DNA of 64,000 nucleotides, taken from contig CACEHR010000002.1 in NCBI GenBank assembly GCA_902559395.1, positions 1 to 64,000 of the forward strand, given 5' to 3'. A program made the position numbers and the translations under genes. Source of the stretch: an uncultured Pelagibacteraceae bacterium (GTDB taxonomy: Bacteria > Pseudomonadota > Alphaproteobacteria > Pelagibacterales > Pelagibacteraceae). Position 1 is the stretch's first letter. Each line of letters begins with the position of its first letter. A model generated the notes under the pieces. It saw only the letters and a list, made by a program, of their open reading frames with translations. It made no database searches and was not told where the DNA came from. This document shows positions 29,194-37,923 of the stretch, piece by piece.

Positions 29194-29241
29194 ATTGGCT
29201 GAATATTAAATTAGTTATTCTAAATTAAATTTTCAGCCAAT
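29194..29241 (-). terminator. Stem-loop downstream of the cold-shock gene
   Basis: ATTGGCTGAA (29194-29203) pairs perfectly with TTCAGCCAAT (29232-29241) around an AT-rich loop that can pair further. It lies 15 bases after the cspA-type stop on the minus strand. No long T run follows, so it may be an mRNA 3' end stabiliser rather than a strict terminator. Confidence 0.55.
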
Positions 29242-29255
29242 AGGAAGTTGTGAAA

Positions 29256-29462
29256 TTATGCAGTTTTTAAGTTAACTGCTGAAGGACCTTTAGGACCATC
29301 TTCAACATCGAAAGTCAAAGCTTGACCCTCATCTAAACCGTTCATACCAGCATCTCTTACTGCTGAAACATGTACAAACACATCTTTTTCTTTATCTTCT
29401 CTTTCAATAAAACCAAAACCTTTGGTTGGATTGAACCACTTTACTTTACCTTGTAGACTCAT
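29256..29462 (-). CDS. cspA: Cold-shock protein (CspA family)
   Basis: The 68-residue protein is a single cold-shock domain with RNP1 KGFGFIERE (about 14-22) and RNP2 DVFVHVSAV (about 27-35). It binds single-stranded nucleic acid and keeps mRNA unfolded. It stands alone with a 116-base upstream region and a stem-loop after it. In small marine genomes such proteins are often very abundant. Confidence 0.95.
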   Translation of the reverse strand: MSLQGKVKWFNPTKGFGFIEREDKEKDVFVHVSAVRDAGMNGLDEGQALTFDVEDGPKGPSAVNLKTA

Positions 29463-29578
29463 ATTTTTCTTCTTACTTTTTGTTATGTTTAATTATTACT
29501 TATAATTAAGTAATATTGGATTTCTTTAGATTTTATTGGGTTTTGTCAACAAAATAGATCAACTATTAAAATAATTTT

Positions 29579-30046
29579 TTAAATATCGTCAATAAGCATA
29601 GTTAAATAAACAGAATTGATGTCTTCTTTATAGTGTGCAAAAGGTTCGCATACTCTGAAACCAGTTTTTTTGAAAAGTTTTCTTGCTGGTATAAAAAAAT
29701 CACCCGCTCCTGTTTCAATACTTAATCTTTTTATTTTAAGCTTTTTAGCTTCATTAATTAAATGATTAATTACATTAATCCCTTGCCCTTGCTTTCTAAA
29801 ATTGTCATGAATTCTTATCGACTTAAATTCCCCATGTTCTTTATCTAAAAATTTTAAAGCACCGCAACCGATCAATTTTTCATCTTTCCATAAACTCCAA
29901 AATTTAATTGATGGAACTTTTAAACCAGGAATATCTAGTACGTGAGCACTTCCTTCCGGTGAAGCAGCTCTGAGCTCAACAAAATGTTTGGTCAGAAGCT
30001 CATTAACTTCTTGATTATCAAAATTACCTTCTATTGAATTTAACAT
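29579..30046 (-). CDS. GNAT-family N-acetyltransferase
   Basis: The 155-residue protein shows the GNAT acetyl-CoA motif around RKQGQGINVINHLI (about 85-98), with the preceding beta strand GEFKSIRIHDNF, and a C-terminal FKKTGFRVCEPF. It follows purK without a gap on the minus strand. The acceptor is unknown; the family includes amino acid and protein acetyltransferases. Confidence 0.85.
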   Translation of the reverse strand: MLNSIEGNFDNQEVNELLTKHFVELRAASPEGSAHVLDIPGLKVPSIKFWSLWKDEKLIGCGALKFLDKEHGEFKSIRIHDNFRKQGQGINVINHLINEAKKLKIKRLSIETGAGDFFIPARKLFKKTGFRVCEPFAHYKEDINSVYLTMLIDDI

Positions 30047-31093
30047 TTATACTAAAGTTGTGATATGACCCATTTTTCTTTTTTCTTTTATATCTTTTTT
30101 TAAATAATCAAAGAAAAATTCATTATCATTAAACTTTTGTATATTTCTATAATGAGTAATTTGATCGCCAAGCAAATTCATCATTTTAGCATTAGATATT
30201 TTTTTTAAAGGAATTTGTTCTAAACCACACACAGCTCTTACATGATTTTCAAATTGACTTACATTAAAAGCATTTATTGTTAGATGTCCTGAGTTATGTA
30301 CTCTAGGTGCAATCTCATTAACGTAAAGATTATCATTTCTATCAATAAAAAATTCTACACATAAAGTTCCTACATATTTAAGTTCTTCAGCAATTAACAT
30401 TGCCCAATCTTTAGATTGAGTAAAAATCTTTTCATTAATTTCAGCTGGTATTTTTGAATATTTTAAAATTTGATCTTCATGTGTATTTTCAATTGGTTCA
30501 TATATCTCGTATCTGTTATTACTAAATCTTGTAATGATAATTGAAATTTCTTTTTTTAATTTAACAAGTTTTTCAAGAATATAACCTTTTGAAAAATCAA
30601 TATTCAACGAATTAAGTTCATTGCCTGATTTAATTGGATATTGACCTTTACCATCATAACCAAGTGTTGTTGTTTTTAATATTCCTGGTAAAAAATCTTC
30701 TAAAGCATCTAAGTCAGATTTTTTTTCAATCGAAACATATCTTGTTGTTCTAATATTCAATTTATTAACAAAATCCTTTTCAGCCAATCTATGTTGAATT
30801 AATCTGTTAACGGAAGGCTTTGGCAAAACAGGTTTAAATTTGTTTATTTCATTTAATGTTTCAAATGGAATATTTTCAAATTCATAAGTTACTACATCAA
30901 CTTGATTTATAAATTCTGAAATTTTTTCTTGATTATCATAACTTCCTGTAACAAATTGATTGCAAAAATTTTGTGCTGGCGCATCTATATCATCACAAAA
31001 AACAACAGTTTTAACATTTAATTTTTTAGCTGCTATTGCAAGCATGCTTCCAAGTTGACCACCCCCAATGATACCAAGAGTAATTTCTGACAT
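30047..31093 (-). CDS. purK: 5-(carboxyamino)imidazole ribonucleotide synthase
   Basis: The 348-residue protein is an ATP-grasp enzyme beginning IGIIGGGQLGSMLAIAAKKL, with TTLGYDGKGQYP in the ATP lid and a NEIAPRVHNSGHLT metal-binding strand. It makes N5-CAIR from AIR, ATP and bicarbonate in purine synthesis. It follows purE by one base, forming the usual purE-purK pair. Confidence 0.95.
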   Translation of the reverse strand: MSEITLGIIGGGQLGSMLAIAAKKLNVKTVVFCDDIDAPAQNFCNQFVTGSYDNQEKISEFINQVDVVTYEFENIPFETLNEINKFKPVLPKPSVNRLIQHRLAEKDFVNKLNIRTTRYVSIEKKSDLDALEDFLPGILKTTTLGYDGKGQYPIKSGNELNSLNIDFSKGYILEKLVKLKKEISIIITRFSNNRYEIYEPIENTHEDQILKYSKIPAEINEKIFTQSKDWAMLIAEELKYVGTLCVEFFIDRNDNLYVNEIAPRVHNSGHLTINAFNVSQFENHVRAVCGLEQIPLKKISNAKMMNLLGDQITHYRNIQKFNDNEFFFDYLKKDIKEKRKMGHITTLV

Positions 31094-31094
31094 T

Positions 31095-31586
31095 TTATTT
31101 TGGAGATTTCTTTACAGATTTAGTTTGTGATGTTCTAAAATTTTTAAGTTTTTTTCGAACATTCGAATTATTATTAGCAATTATTGCTGCAGCTAATAAA
31201 GCAGCATTAATAGCGCCATCTTCTCCTATAGCAAGCGTTCCTACAGGTATTCCTTTAGGCATTTGAGCAATTGATAACAAACTATCCAAACCTTTAAGTT
31301 TTTTACTTTCAACAGGAACGCCAAGTACTGGCAAATGAGTAAGTGCTGATATCATCCCGGGAAGATGAGCAGATCCTCCAGCACCTGCAATAATTACTCC
31401 TATATTATTTTGCTCAACTTTTGCAGCATATTTATACATTCTTTGTGGTGTTCTGTGAGCGGATATAATTTTTGTTTCAAATGAAACTCCAATTTTTTTT
31501 AGGGTTTTTTCGGCTAGTTTCATTACTTTATAGTCAGATTGACTTCCCATTATGATTGAAACTTTTAATTTACTATTTTTTTTCAT
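31095..31586 (-). CDS. purE: N5-CAIR mutase
   Basis: The 163-residue protein is a class I PurE with IIMGSQSDYKVM at residues 10-21, SAHRTPQRM (43-51, catalytic histidine) and the AGGSAHLPGM loop. It rearranges N5-CAIR to CAIR. It is followed directly by purK and GNAT on the minus strand and diverges from the M19-like gene. Confidence 0.96.
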   Translation of the reverse strand: MKKNSKLKVSIIMGSQSDYKVMKLAEKTLKKIGVSFETKIISAHRTPQRMYKYAAKVEQNNIGVIIAGAGGSAHLPGMISALTHLPVLGVPVESKKLKGLDSLLSIAQMPKGIPVGTLAIGEDGAINAALLAAAIIANNNSNVRKKLKNFRTSQTKSVKKSPK

Positions 31587-31680
31587 GAAAATTGATCAAT
31601 CTGTTTATTTCAAAATTAACTTAAAATTTCAATAAAATTAATAGTATTTAAAATACATATTGATTAGAGTTAAGCATACT

Positions 31681-32646
31681 ATGAATTATAAAATCGATAA
31701 TCTTCAATATTGTAATTGGTCCAGAAAAATCTTTGAGATCAACAGATCTGCTGGATTAGATGCTGTACATGTTACCATTGTTTACCATGAAGATTTTGAT
31801 GAATTACAACTTGAAATAAAAAAATGGGAAAAATTATTTCATGAAAACTCTGATTTAATTTTTCCTGGTAAAAGTTATCAGGATATTGATAAAGCTAAGA
31901 AAGAGAACAAAACTGCAATATTTTTGGGTTTTCAAAATTGTTCGCCAATTGAAGATGATATAAAGTTAGTTGAAAAGGTTCATCAATTAGGATGTAGATT
32001 TATGCAACTTACTTATAATAACCAGTCTTTGCTAGCAACAGGTTGTTATGAAAAAGTAGATAGTGGAGTTACAAATTTTGGACGTGAGGTTATAAGAGAA
32101 ATGAATAGAGTTGGCCTTGTAGTTGACATGTCACATTCTGCAGAAAAAAGCACTCTAGATGCAATTGAGTTAAGTGAAAAACCAATTGCAATTACTCATG
32201 CCAATCCTTCTTTTTGGCATCCAGCTAAAAGAAACAAATCCTCGGATTTATTAAAAAATTTGAGTGATAGTGGCGGTATGTTGGGTTTATCATTATACCC
32301 TCATCACTTAAAAGATAACACAAATTGTACTCTAGATAGTTTTTGTGAAATGGTGGCAAAAACAGCTGAAATAATGGATGTAAAAAAAATAGGAATAGGA
32401 TCAGATCTTTGCTTAGATCATCCAGATACTGTTGTTGAATGGATGAGAAATGGTTCTTGGTCTAAAAGTAAAAATTATGGTGAAGGTTCAAAAAATAAAC
32501 CAGGTTTTCCAAAACAACCTGATTGGTTTCTTGATGCAAGAGGGTTCTCAAATATTGAAAAAGGTCTAAAAAAAGCAGGTTTTTCAGATACCGAGACACA
32601 TGGAATACTTGGAAATAACTGGTACAATTTTTATAAATCTATTTAA
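31681..32646 (+). CDS. M19 (membrane dipeptidase)-like protein lacking the N-terminal HxD motif
   Basis: The 321-residue protein has the renal dipeptidase fold: GCRFMQLTYNN, GLVVDMSHSAEKSTLDA, AITHANPS and IGIGSDLCLDHP are all recognisable. Classical members start with a D-G-H-N-D metal motif, whereas here the equivalent position reads IDNLQYCNWS, so the HxD pair is missing. It may be a diverged amidohydrolase. The ATG at 31681 is preferred over a TTG at 31660. Three following genes on the same strand, almost without gaps, suggest a common pathway. Confidence 0.8.
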   Translation: MNYKIDNLQYCNWSRKIFEINRSAGLDAVHVTIVYHEDFDELQLEIKKWEKLFHENSDLIFPGKSYQDIDKAKKENKTAIFLGFQNCSPIEDDIKLVEKVHQLGCRFMQLTYNNQSLLATGCYEKVDSGVTNFGREVIREMNRVGLVVDMSHSAEKSTLDAIELSEKPIAITHANPSFWHPAKRNKSSDLLKNLSDSGGMLGLSLYPHHLKDNTNCTLDSFCEMVAKTAEIMDVKKIGIGSDLCLDHPDTVVEWMRNGSWSKSKNYGEGSKNKPGFPKQPDWFLDARGFSNIEKGLKKAGFSDTETHGILGNNWYNFYKSI

Positions 32647-32648
32647 TT

Positions 32649-34313
32649 ATGAAAGTTGAATTAAGAGACCCAAATAAGATAATGAAATTATCAAGGCTAG
32701 GATCTTTTCATCAATCAAAATTATCTTTTTTAAGAAGTTTTCTTAATGAATTTAAAGAGTGGGAATATAAAAGAGATTTATTTAATTTAAATGAAAATGG
32801 TTTTGGAGAAGCTGTTTATTCATTTAAAAAAAATAAAAGAGTTTATTCTTTAGTTTGTTTTGCAAATGAAATTAAAGATGAAGAAAGATCAGATAGAGTT
32901 ATTGCAACAAAATGGGATGCAGCTTTTACATTACATGATGGAGTTCCTACAAAAAAAGACATTGAAAGATTAAAAAATGAAGTTCCAAAACAAGAAGTTG
33001 GTAGACTTTCTTATAAAGAATTAACTTTATCGAGAGCAAACAAATCAGTAAGAATTTATAATCACGTAGTTGAAAGTTTGAGTAAAGGCCAGCAGCCAGA
33101 TTTAAACTTATTATCAAAAGTAGGCTATTTATATAGGACTACGGCAGTATATGGCTCAGGTAAATTTGGTCTTGCAGATCGATTTAGAATTAAAAATCGT
33201 GAAGAAATTAATGGTCCATTCAGATTAGAAATGATGTTGGTATATTTGGTAAGACAATTTACTTTTGATCAAGTTAATCATGTTGCTTATCATAAAAATC
33301 CAAAAACAGCTATTAAGCTAGATGGTAATATTTGTAAAAACTTGGGAATAGGTAATTCCACAGGCTTGGGTATGGCTCCATTTATAGTCAATCACCCAAC
33401 TCTATTAAATAATTGGATTTTAAGTAGAGAAAAAGCACTCAAGAAAATTAGAGAAATCAAAGATGTAGAAAGTCAAGATAGTGATTTGTTTATAGATTGT
33501 GTAAAAAAATCATTAAAAAATATTACAAGCTGGAATACTGAGAGCGAATATCAGCAAAAAAAAATCTCCTCATTACTAAAAGATGTTGAAAAATTTTTAA
33601 ATTTTATAAACAAAGATTTTAATTTTAAGATCGAATATGCTTTTAACAAAATATATCAATGGTTGGAGGATAATACTTGCGAGGAATGCATTGAATACAT
33701 TGTCTCAATAATGATGGAACCCTATAACAATATTGTAAATCCTTTGGTAAAAGAAATGAGCTCAGATGAAGAAAAATATTTTAATATTCCAACTCATAGA
33801 AAAGTTGAAGAATTGCGAAATATCATCGAAGCAAAGTATCCCAACATTCTAGATATTAATTTTGAAGAAAAAGAAAATAATAAAAACTTTTGGTTTATTT
33901 CAAAAAACAAAGAGGAACCTAGATTAGCAGATCGTTTTGAGGAGCATGGATCAGAATTAGAACAGCCGTTAGCAATAGCAAGAGATATAAAAAAACTTTA
34001 TGACAAATTATTAGTCACAAAAAATAGTTTAACTATTGCTGAGTTTTTAACATCAAATTCTGAGTTAAGACATGTTGTAAGGAGAGCGTTCATTGTAGAA
34101 AAATTTCCTTATTCAGAAATACAAGATAATACAATTGGTAAAGATTTAATGCCAATTGATATGCTAAGACTAAAGTTATCTTTTTTTGGGGCATTAAAAT
34201 TTGATCCACGATCTGACAAATGGTTAAGAATTTGTATGTTCCAAGGAGCTCCACTTCCAAATGAGCTAAAAAGTTATGACGAGCAGTGGGTATATAAAAC
34301 CAATATTTATTAA
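32649..34313 (+). CDS. Uncharacterised 554-residue protein
   Basis: I do not recognise a catalytic family. The protein is soluble and charged, with an N-terminal region around residues 60-90 (VYSLVCFANEIKDEERSD), a middle HKNPKTAIKLDGN segment, a DNTCEECIEYIVS cysteine pair near residue 345, and an arginine-rich HVVRRAFIVEKFPYSE near the end. It starts three bases after the M19-like gene and overlaps the DUF3726 gene by one base. This constant neighbourhood suggests that it works with both. It is a real gene by length and operon packing. Confidence 0.72.
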   Translation: MKVELRDPNKIMKLSRLGSFHQSKLSFLRSFLNEFKEWEYKRDLFNLNENGFGEAVYSFKKNKRVYSLVCFANEIKDEERSDRVIATKWDAAFTLHDGVPTKKDIERLKNEVPKQEVGRLSYKELTLSRANKSVRIYNHVVESLSKGQQPDLNLLSKVGYLYRTTAVYGSGKFGLADRFRIKNREEINGPFRLEMMLVYLVRQFTFDQVNHVAYHKNPKTAIKLDGNICKNLGIGNSTGLGMAPFIVNHPTLLNNWILSREKALKKIREIKDVESQDSDLFIDCVKKSLKNITSWNTESEYQQKKISSLLKDVEKFLNFINKDFNFKIEYAFNKIYQWLEDNTCEECIEYIVSIMMEPYNNIVNPLVKEMSSDEEKYFNIPTHRKVEELRNIIEAKYPNILDINFEEKENNKNFWFISKNKEEPRLADRFEEHGSELEQPLAIARDIKKLYDKLLVTKNSLTIAEFLTSNSELRHVVRRAFIVEKFPYSEIQDNTIGKDLMPIDMLRLKLSFFGALKFDPRSDKWLRICMFQGAPLPNELKSYDEQWVYKTNIY

Positions 34314-34924
34314 TGAAATCACTGAGTGAAATCGAAACTACCGTTAAAAGAGCATCAAAAGCAGCGGGCTATTCTTGGGGAGTTTCTGAAGAGACAGGAA
34401 AAAGTATAAGGTTGTTAGAGCTATTTAGTTTACCAGGTATTAAGCATCTTAATGAATATTTTAATGAAAAAAATAAAAGTAAATTTGAAAATTTAAATTT
34501 AATTAGTGAAAATAACTCTTCACCAAACAATTCTTACTGTCCAATTATTTTAGGTATTAGTTTTTTAGATCAAATAAATGTTTTAGAAAATTTAAAAAAA
34601 ATTGAATTTAAAAATGTTGCTTATCCAATTATTTTTATTTCCTTTATAAGTCGTTCATCAGAAATTATTGGAAAAAAAATTTATGTAAAAATAGATGATA
34701 AAAAAATTTTACTAAATTTAAATGTAAATATTAGTTCAAATTTTATTGACCAAGAATTTCCGAAAATAGCGAAGATAATTGAGGTAAATCTCCTTGAAAA
34801 TGAAGATAACTTTACAGACGATGAATGGAATAATTTATACAAGTTATCTGAAGAAACTTTTGTCGAAGAAAGTGACTCTTTAAAAGAGGGGGCGGCAGGT
34901 GCTGGTTTGACTGATAATGACTGA
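34313..34924 (+). CDS. DUF3726 domain protein
   Basis: The 203-residue protein begins MKSLSEIETTVKRASKAAGYSWG, matching the start of DUF3726 proteins (SLNEIE-KAARGAGLSWG-type). The rest is asparagine-rich with several beta strands, and the end is acidic with an EGAAGAGLTD tail. Function is unknown for the family. It overlaps the 554-residue gene by one base and the small zinc-ribbon gene by eight bases. Confidence 0.72.
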   Translation: MKSLSEIETTVKRASKAAGYSWGVSEETGKSIRLLELFSLPGIKHLNEYFNEKNKSKFENLNLISENNSSPNNSYCPIILGISFLDQINVLENLKKIEFKNVAYPIIFISFISRSSEIIGKKIYVKIDDKKILLNLNVNISSNFIDQEFPKIAKIIEVNLLENEDNFTDDEWNNLYKLSEETFVEESDSLKEGAAGAGLTDND

Positions 34925-35084
34925 TAAAATTGATAAAAAATATCTTAATACAGATACTGAAGAATTAAACAATATTTGCGATGAATGCAATGAGGAAGAC
35001 GAAAGTGTTACTCAAAATTTAATTCTTACTGGGTTTAAATTATGTAAATCTTGTAGAGTATCTAAGACTATTTTTCCACTTTAA
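34917..35084 (+). CDS. Small zinc-ribbon protein (55 residues)
   Basis: Translation from the ATG at 34917 gives 55 residues with two CxxC pairs (CDECNE near residue 21 and CKSCR near residue 43), a typical four-cysteine zinc knuckle with an acidic spacer. Its start overlaps the DUF3726 gene by eight bases, and its stop overlaps the convergent Yip1-like gene by four. The overlap and the cysteine spacing support a real gene that a length filter would miss. Confidence 0.6.
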   Translation: MTDKIDKKYLNTDTEELNNICDECNEEDESVTQNLILTGFKLCKSCRVSKTIFPL

Positions 35085-35626
35085 CTGATTTGACTAACTG
35101 GAAGCATATTCATCCTACTCATCACAAATGAGATAGATAAAAATGCAATAATTAAAAAAGATAAAAGTATAATACTAAAAGATTTAAAATTAGATTTTAA
35201 ACTCAATATTTGTTTAGTTGAAATTATCAAACCTGCAAAAATCCAAAACTGGGTAAGAAAAATTATTGGTATCATTAAATCTGGTGTGACTGCAAAAAAT
35301 CTTAATAAACCAGGGGCATGTGCAAATCCAACAGCTGTTAAAACTTTTTTGAATGAAACTTTGGTTTGTTTATCAGGAAATAATTTCACTCCAATTACAA
35401 AAATAAAAATCGCCCATATTAGCCAAGTAACTATTGCAGTTAGACCAGACATTGCAATAGCTGTTTTAATAATAGTATTAGCTGCTACTGCTCCAGCGAT
35501 ACCATCTAGGATCATTATAATCCCAGCAAAGTATATTGATGCTTCTCCAAAATTTTTATTATCCGAATAAAGGGTTTTGTCTAATTTAATTGACTTAAAA
35601 ATTATATTTAAAAATTCAGCAAACAT
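35081..35626 (-). CDS. Yip1-domain membrane protein
   Basis: The 181-residue protein has about five membrane helices and the Yip1 pattern: an amphipathic start (FLNIIFKSIKLDKTLY), then helices with IIMILDGIAG, AIFIFVIGVKLF, AVGFAHAPGLLRFFAV and LIISTKQIL. Family members in bacteria are integral membrane proteins of unclear role. Its ATG overlaps the stop of a 36-residue upstream membrane peptide by one base. Confidence 0.72.
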   Translation of the reverse strand: MFAEFLNIIFKSIKLDKTLYSDNKNFGEASIYFAGIIMILDGIAGAVAANTIIKTAIAMSGLTAIVTWLIWAIFIFVIGVKLFPDKQTKVSFKKVLTAVGFAHAPGLLRFFAVTPDLMIPIIFLTQFWIFAGLIISTKQILSLKSNFKSFSIILLSFLIIAFLSISFVMSRMNMLPVSQIS

Positions 35627-35736
35627 TAATTTTTTTTATTTTTATTTTTTTGAGCCTTATAAGAAACAATTAATGGAAATATTATTAAAGCAATAGCAAT
35701 GATAATGCAAACTGCTATTAGAAAACTTTTGGTCAT
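35626..35736 (-). CDS. 36-residue single-helix membrane peptide
   Basis: The frame from the ATG at 35736 encodes MTKSFLIAVC followed by a hydrophobic helix and a lysine-rich end (QKNKNKKN). Its TAA overlaps the ATG of the Yip1-like gene by one base (TAATG), the same coupling used by many genes in this window. Topology would place the basic tail in the cytoplasm. It may be a small partner of the Yip1-like protein or a translational leader. Confidence 0.5.
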   Translation of the reverse strand: MTKSFLIAVCIIIAIALIIFPLIVSYKAQKNKNKKN

Positions 35737-35746
35737 TAGAATTGAA

Positions 35747-35773
35747 AAGGGGAGCTGAAATTAGCTCCCCCTT
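35747..35773 (-). terminator. Terminator hairpin of the DmdA-like operon
   Basis: GGGGAGCT (35749-35756) and AGCTCCCC (35763-35770) form a perfect stem with a six-base loop, followed on the minus strand by a T run. It lies just after the DmdA-like gene. Confidence 0.88.
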
Positions 35774-35781
35774 AGTAAATT

Positions 35782-37140
35782 TTAGCCTTTTACAACTTCT
35801 CTTGTGTTTGCGTTAAAAGACTCTTTGAATGGAATATCCACAACTACAGCATCCACTGGTGTTCCTGGAGTATCCGAATATTTTTCAGGAAGATGAACTT
35901 TAAACTTAGTTCCAACTTTACCTTTTGGAAATCCATTAGGGTTTAAAGTTCCGTCAAACGGAACATATCCCATAGCGATGTTGGTTTTCTTTTCTGGATG
36001 CCACCATGGTGAAGTAAGAAATCCAACTGGATCTCCACCACTTTCTGGTGATACTAGCCAAAAGTCTGGTGCATAATCATCAATTGGTTTACCGCCTAAT
36101 TCCATTCCAACTAATTGAAGTTTATATGGTTTTTTTCCAGCTTTAATATCCGCTCCCATTTTCTCCAGAGCAGCTTTACCAACATAATCAGCTTTTTTAT
36201 TCCATTCACCCTTACCAGATAATGAAACTTGATAACCTAAATTACATTGAAACGGATTATGTTGTTGATCCATGTCTTGCCCCCAAGAAAGAATACCAGC
36301 TTGTATTCTTCTGTGGTGCGCAGGTGCAATAACCATCAAGTTATGTTTTTTTCCTGCATCTAATACTGCATTCCACATATCTTCAGCATATAAAGTTGCA
36401 TTTCTTAAGTATATCTCATATCCAGCTTCTCCTGAAAAACCAGACTGAGAAATTACACAACTTCTTCCACCAATTGTTGCTTCTGCTAATCCATAGAAAG
36501 GCATATTATCAAAATCAACTTGGTCTTCACAAAGATCTTTCATTAAAGCTTTTGATTTAGGACCTTGAATTTGTACTGGACATGCATCAATTTCTTCAAT
36601 AGTGCAATTAAATCTTCCATCTGCATTAACACCTTGCAAATACATTCCAATATCAGAGTCTGATAATGAAAACCAAAATTCATCTTCTGAAATTCTTAAA
36701 AGAATTGGATCATTTAAAACTCCTCCATAAGCATTACACAAAATTACATATCTTGCTCTCATTGGAGAAATTTTTGTTGCATCTCTAGTTATTACGTAAT
36801 CAGTGAATTTTTCTGCATCTGGACCTTTAACTCTTATTTGTCTTTCAACAGCAACGTTCCACATTGTTACATGGTTTACGATAGCATCATATTCAACCAT
36901 CGCTCCACCATCTTCAGGTTTTACATAACCTCTTGGATGATAAATTCGATTGTATACAGTCGCTCTCCAACAACCAGCCTGCATTGATAAATGCCAATAA
37001 GGTGACTTTCTTACCCTTGTTGAAATTAATAATTCAACTTTAGTTGGCCCACTTTGTCTTAAATTGTATGGTACTTCCCTATCAGATTGATCAACAGAAG
37101 CAACATGTTGTACTTTAGTATAGTCAAATTCTTTAGACAT
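35782..37140 (-). CDS. DmdA-like GcvT-family methyltransferase / demethylase
   Basis: The 452-residue protein is a THF-dependent GcvT-family enzyme. TMWNVAVERQIRVKG (about residues 92-106), NDPILLRISEDEFWFSLSDSD and SWGQDMDQQHNPFQ resemble the DMSP demethylase DmdA closely. It is longer than DmdA (about 370 residues) at both ends. It probably moves a methyl group from a methylated osmolyte to THF. The MTHFR-like gene overlaps it by eight bases and could process the resulting 5-methyl-THF. A DmdA-type activity on DMSP is possible, but the extra length and the LigM-like C-terminal region suggest another substrate. Confidence 0.78.
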   Translation of the reverse strand: MSKEFDYTKVQHVASVDQSDREVPYNLRQSGPTKVELLISTRVRKSPYWHLSMQAGCWRATVYNRIYHPRGYVKPEDGGAMVEYDAIVNHVTMWNVAVERQIRVKGPDAEKFTDYVITRDATKISPMRARYVILCNAYGGVLNDPILLRISEDEFWFSLSDSDIGMYLQGVNADGRFNCTIEEIDACPVQIQGPKSKALMKDLCEDQVDFDNMPFYGLAEATIGGRSCVISQSGFSGEAGYEIYLRNATLYAEDMWNAVLDAGKKHNLMVIAPAHHRRIQAGILSWGQDMDQQHNPFQCNLGYQVSLSGKGEWNKKADYVGKAALEKMGADIKAGKKPYKLQLVGMELGGKPIDDYAPDFWLVSPESGGDPVGFLTSPWWHPEKKTNIAMGYVPFDGTLNPNGFPKGKVGTKFKVHLPEKYSDTPGTPVDAVVVDIPFKESFNANTREVVKG

Positions 37141-37861
37141 AACTATTCTCCTTCAACCACTTGTTAGTTTCCTTCAAGCCGCCGAATGTATAAATGTGGA
37201 AGTTATCAGTATGCGATTTAACTTTCCCAATTAAATCATTAGGGTCTTTAGGTTTCAATAAATCTAATGCCTTACTAAAATTAGATTTAAGAAAGTTTAA
37301 GGAATTTTTTGCCCCTACAATATTAGCAAATTTGATTAAGCTAGATATTTTTAATGGCCCAGTAATTCCCACATGTACTGGTACGCTTTGCTTAGAAATA
37401 AAATCTATAATAGGCTGAGGATCTAGTAACCACTGTGTTACAATATAATCAGCGTAAGGCTTTTTATCTATCATAGCTTTTTCTAATTCTGAGTCGGATA
37501 TATCAGGACTCCCCTCGGGATGTCCAGCAATTCCTATTTTCATTTTTTCAAAATAACCTGTCTCTAAAAGTTGAAAAGAACTATCAAACTTACCTGCCGG
37601 CTCTCTTCCACCTCCAATGATTAAGGCTTGCTTTACTCCTCCATCTTTGCATCTAGAAACATAATCTTTAAGTTCTTTTTCATCATGCATTGATCTAGCA
37701 GGGAAATGAGGCACAGGGTTGAATCCTTTTTTTACAAGCTCTATCGCTTTATCAGCAGTCTCTCTGTAATCACCTCCAGGTAGCATGGTAATGTAAACAT
37801 CAGACAATGCTGGAACTGTATCAACTTCTGTTTTAGGACCTATTTCCAATGAAAAATTCAT
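37133..37861 (-). CDS. Methylenetetrahydrofolate reductase-like protein
   Basis: The 242-residue protein has the MTHFR barrel without a regulatory domain: SDVYITMLPGGDYRETADKAIEL near the start, KQALIIGGGREP, GIAGHPEGSPDI and DYIVTQWLLDPQPIIDF. It is shorter than E. coli MetF (about 296 residues). It would oxidise 5-methyl-THF to 5,10-methylene-THF, the step needed after a DmdA-type demethylase. It is co-transcribed with the demethylase and the osmolyte transporter. Confidence 0.82.
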   Translation of the reverse strand: MNFSLEIGPKTEVDTVPALSDVYITMLPGGDYRETADKAIELVKKGFNPVPHFPARSMHDEKELKDYVSRCKDGGVKQALIIGGGREPAGKFDSSFQLLETGYFEKMKIGIAGHPEGSPDISDSELEKAMIDKKPYADYIVTQWLLDPQPIIDFISKQSVPVHVGITGPLKISSLIKFANIVGAKNSLNFLKSNFSKALDLLKPKDPNDLIGKVKSHTDNFHIYTFGGLKETNKWLKENSYV

Positions 37862-37923
37862 AGGGGAGATCTTTATTTATTTTGAAATATGAGTCTAGAA
37901 AATTCGATGCATCAAAGTATCAA

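Noticed and set aside
29521-29578. TTGACA on the minus strand upstream of cspA
   Set aside because: A perfect -35 hexamer is present at 29544-29549, but no -10 element lies at a usable distance, so no promoter was called.
35782-37140. Naming the 452-residue protein DmdA
   Set aside because: It shares the DmdA core but is about 80 residues longer and carries a LigM-like C-terminal region, so the symbol was not given.
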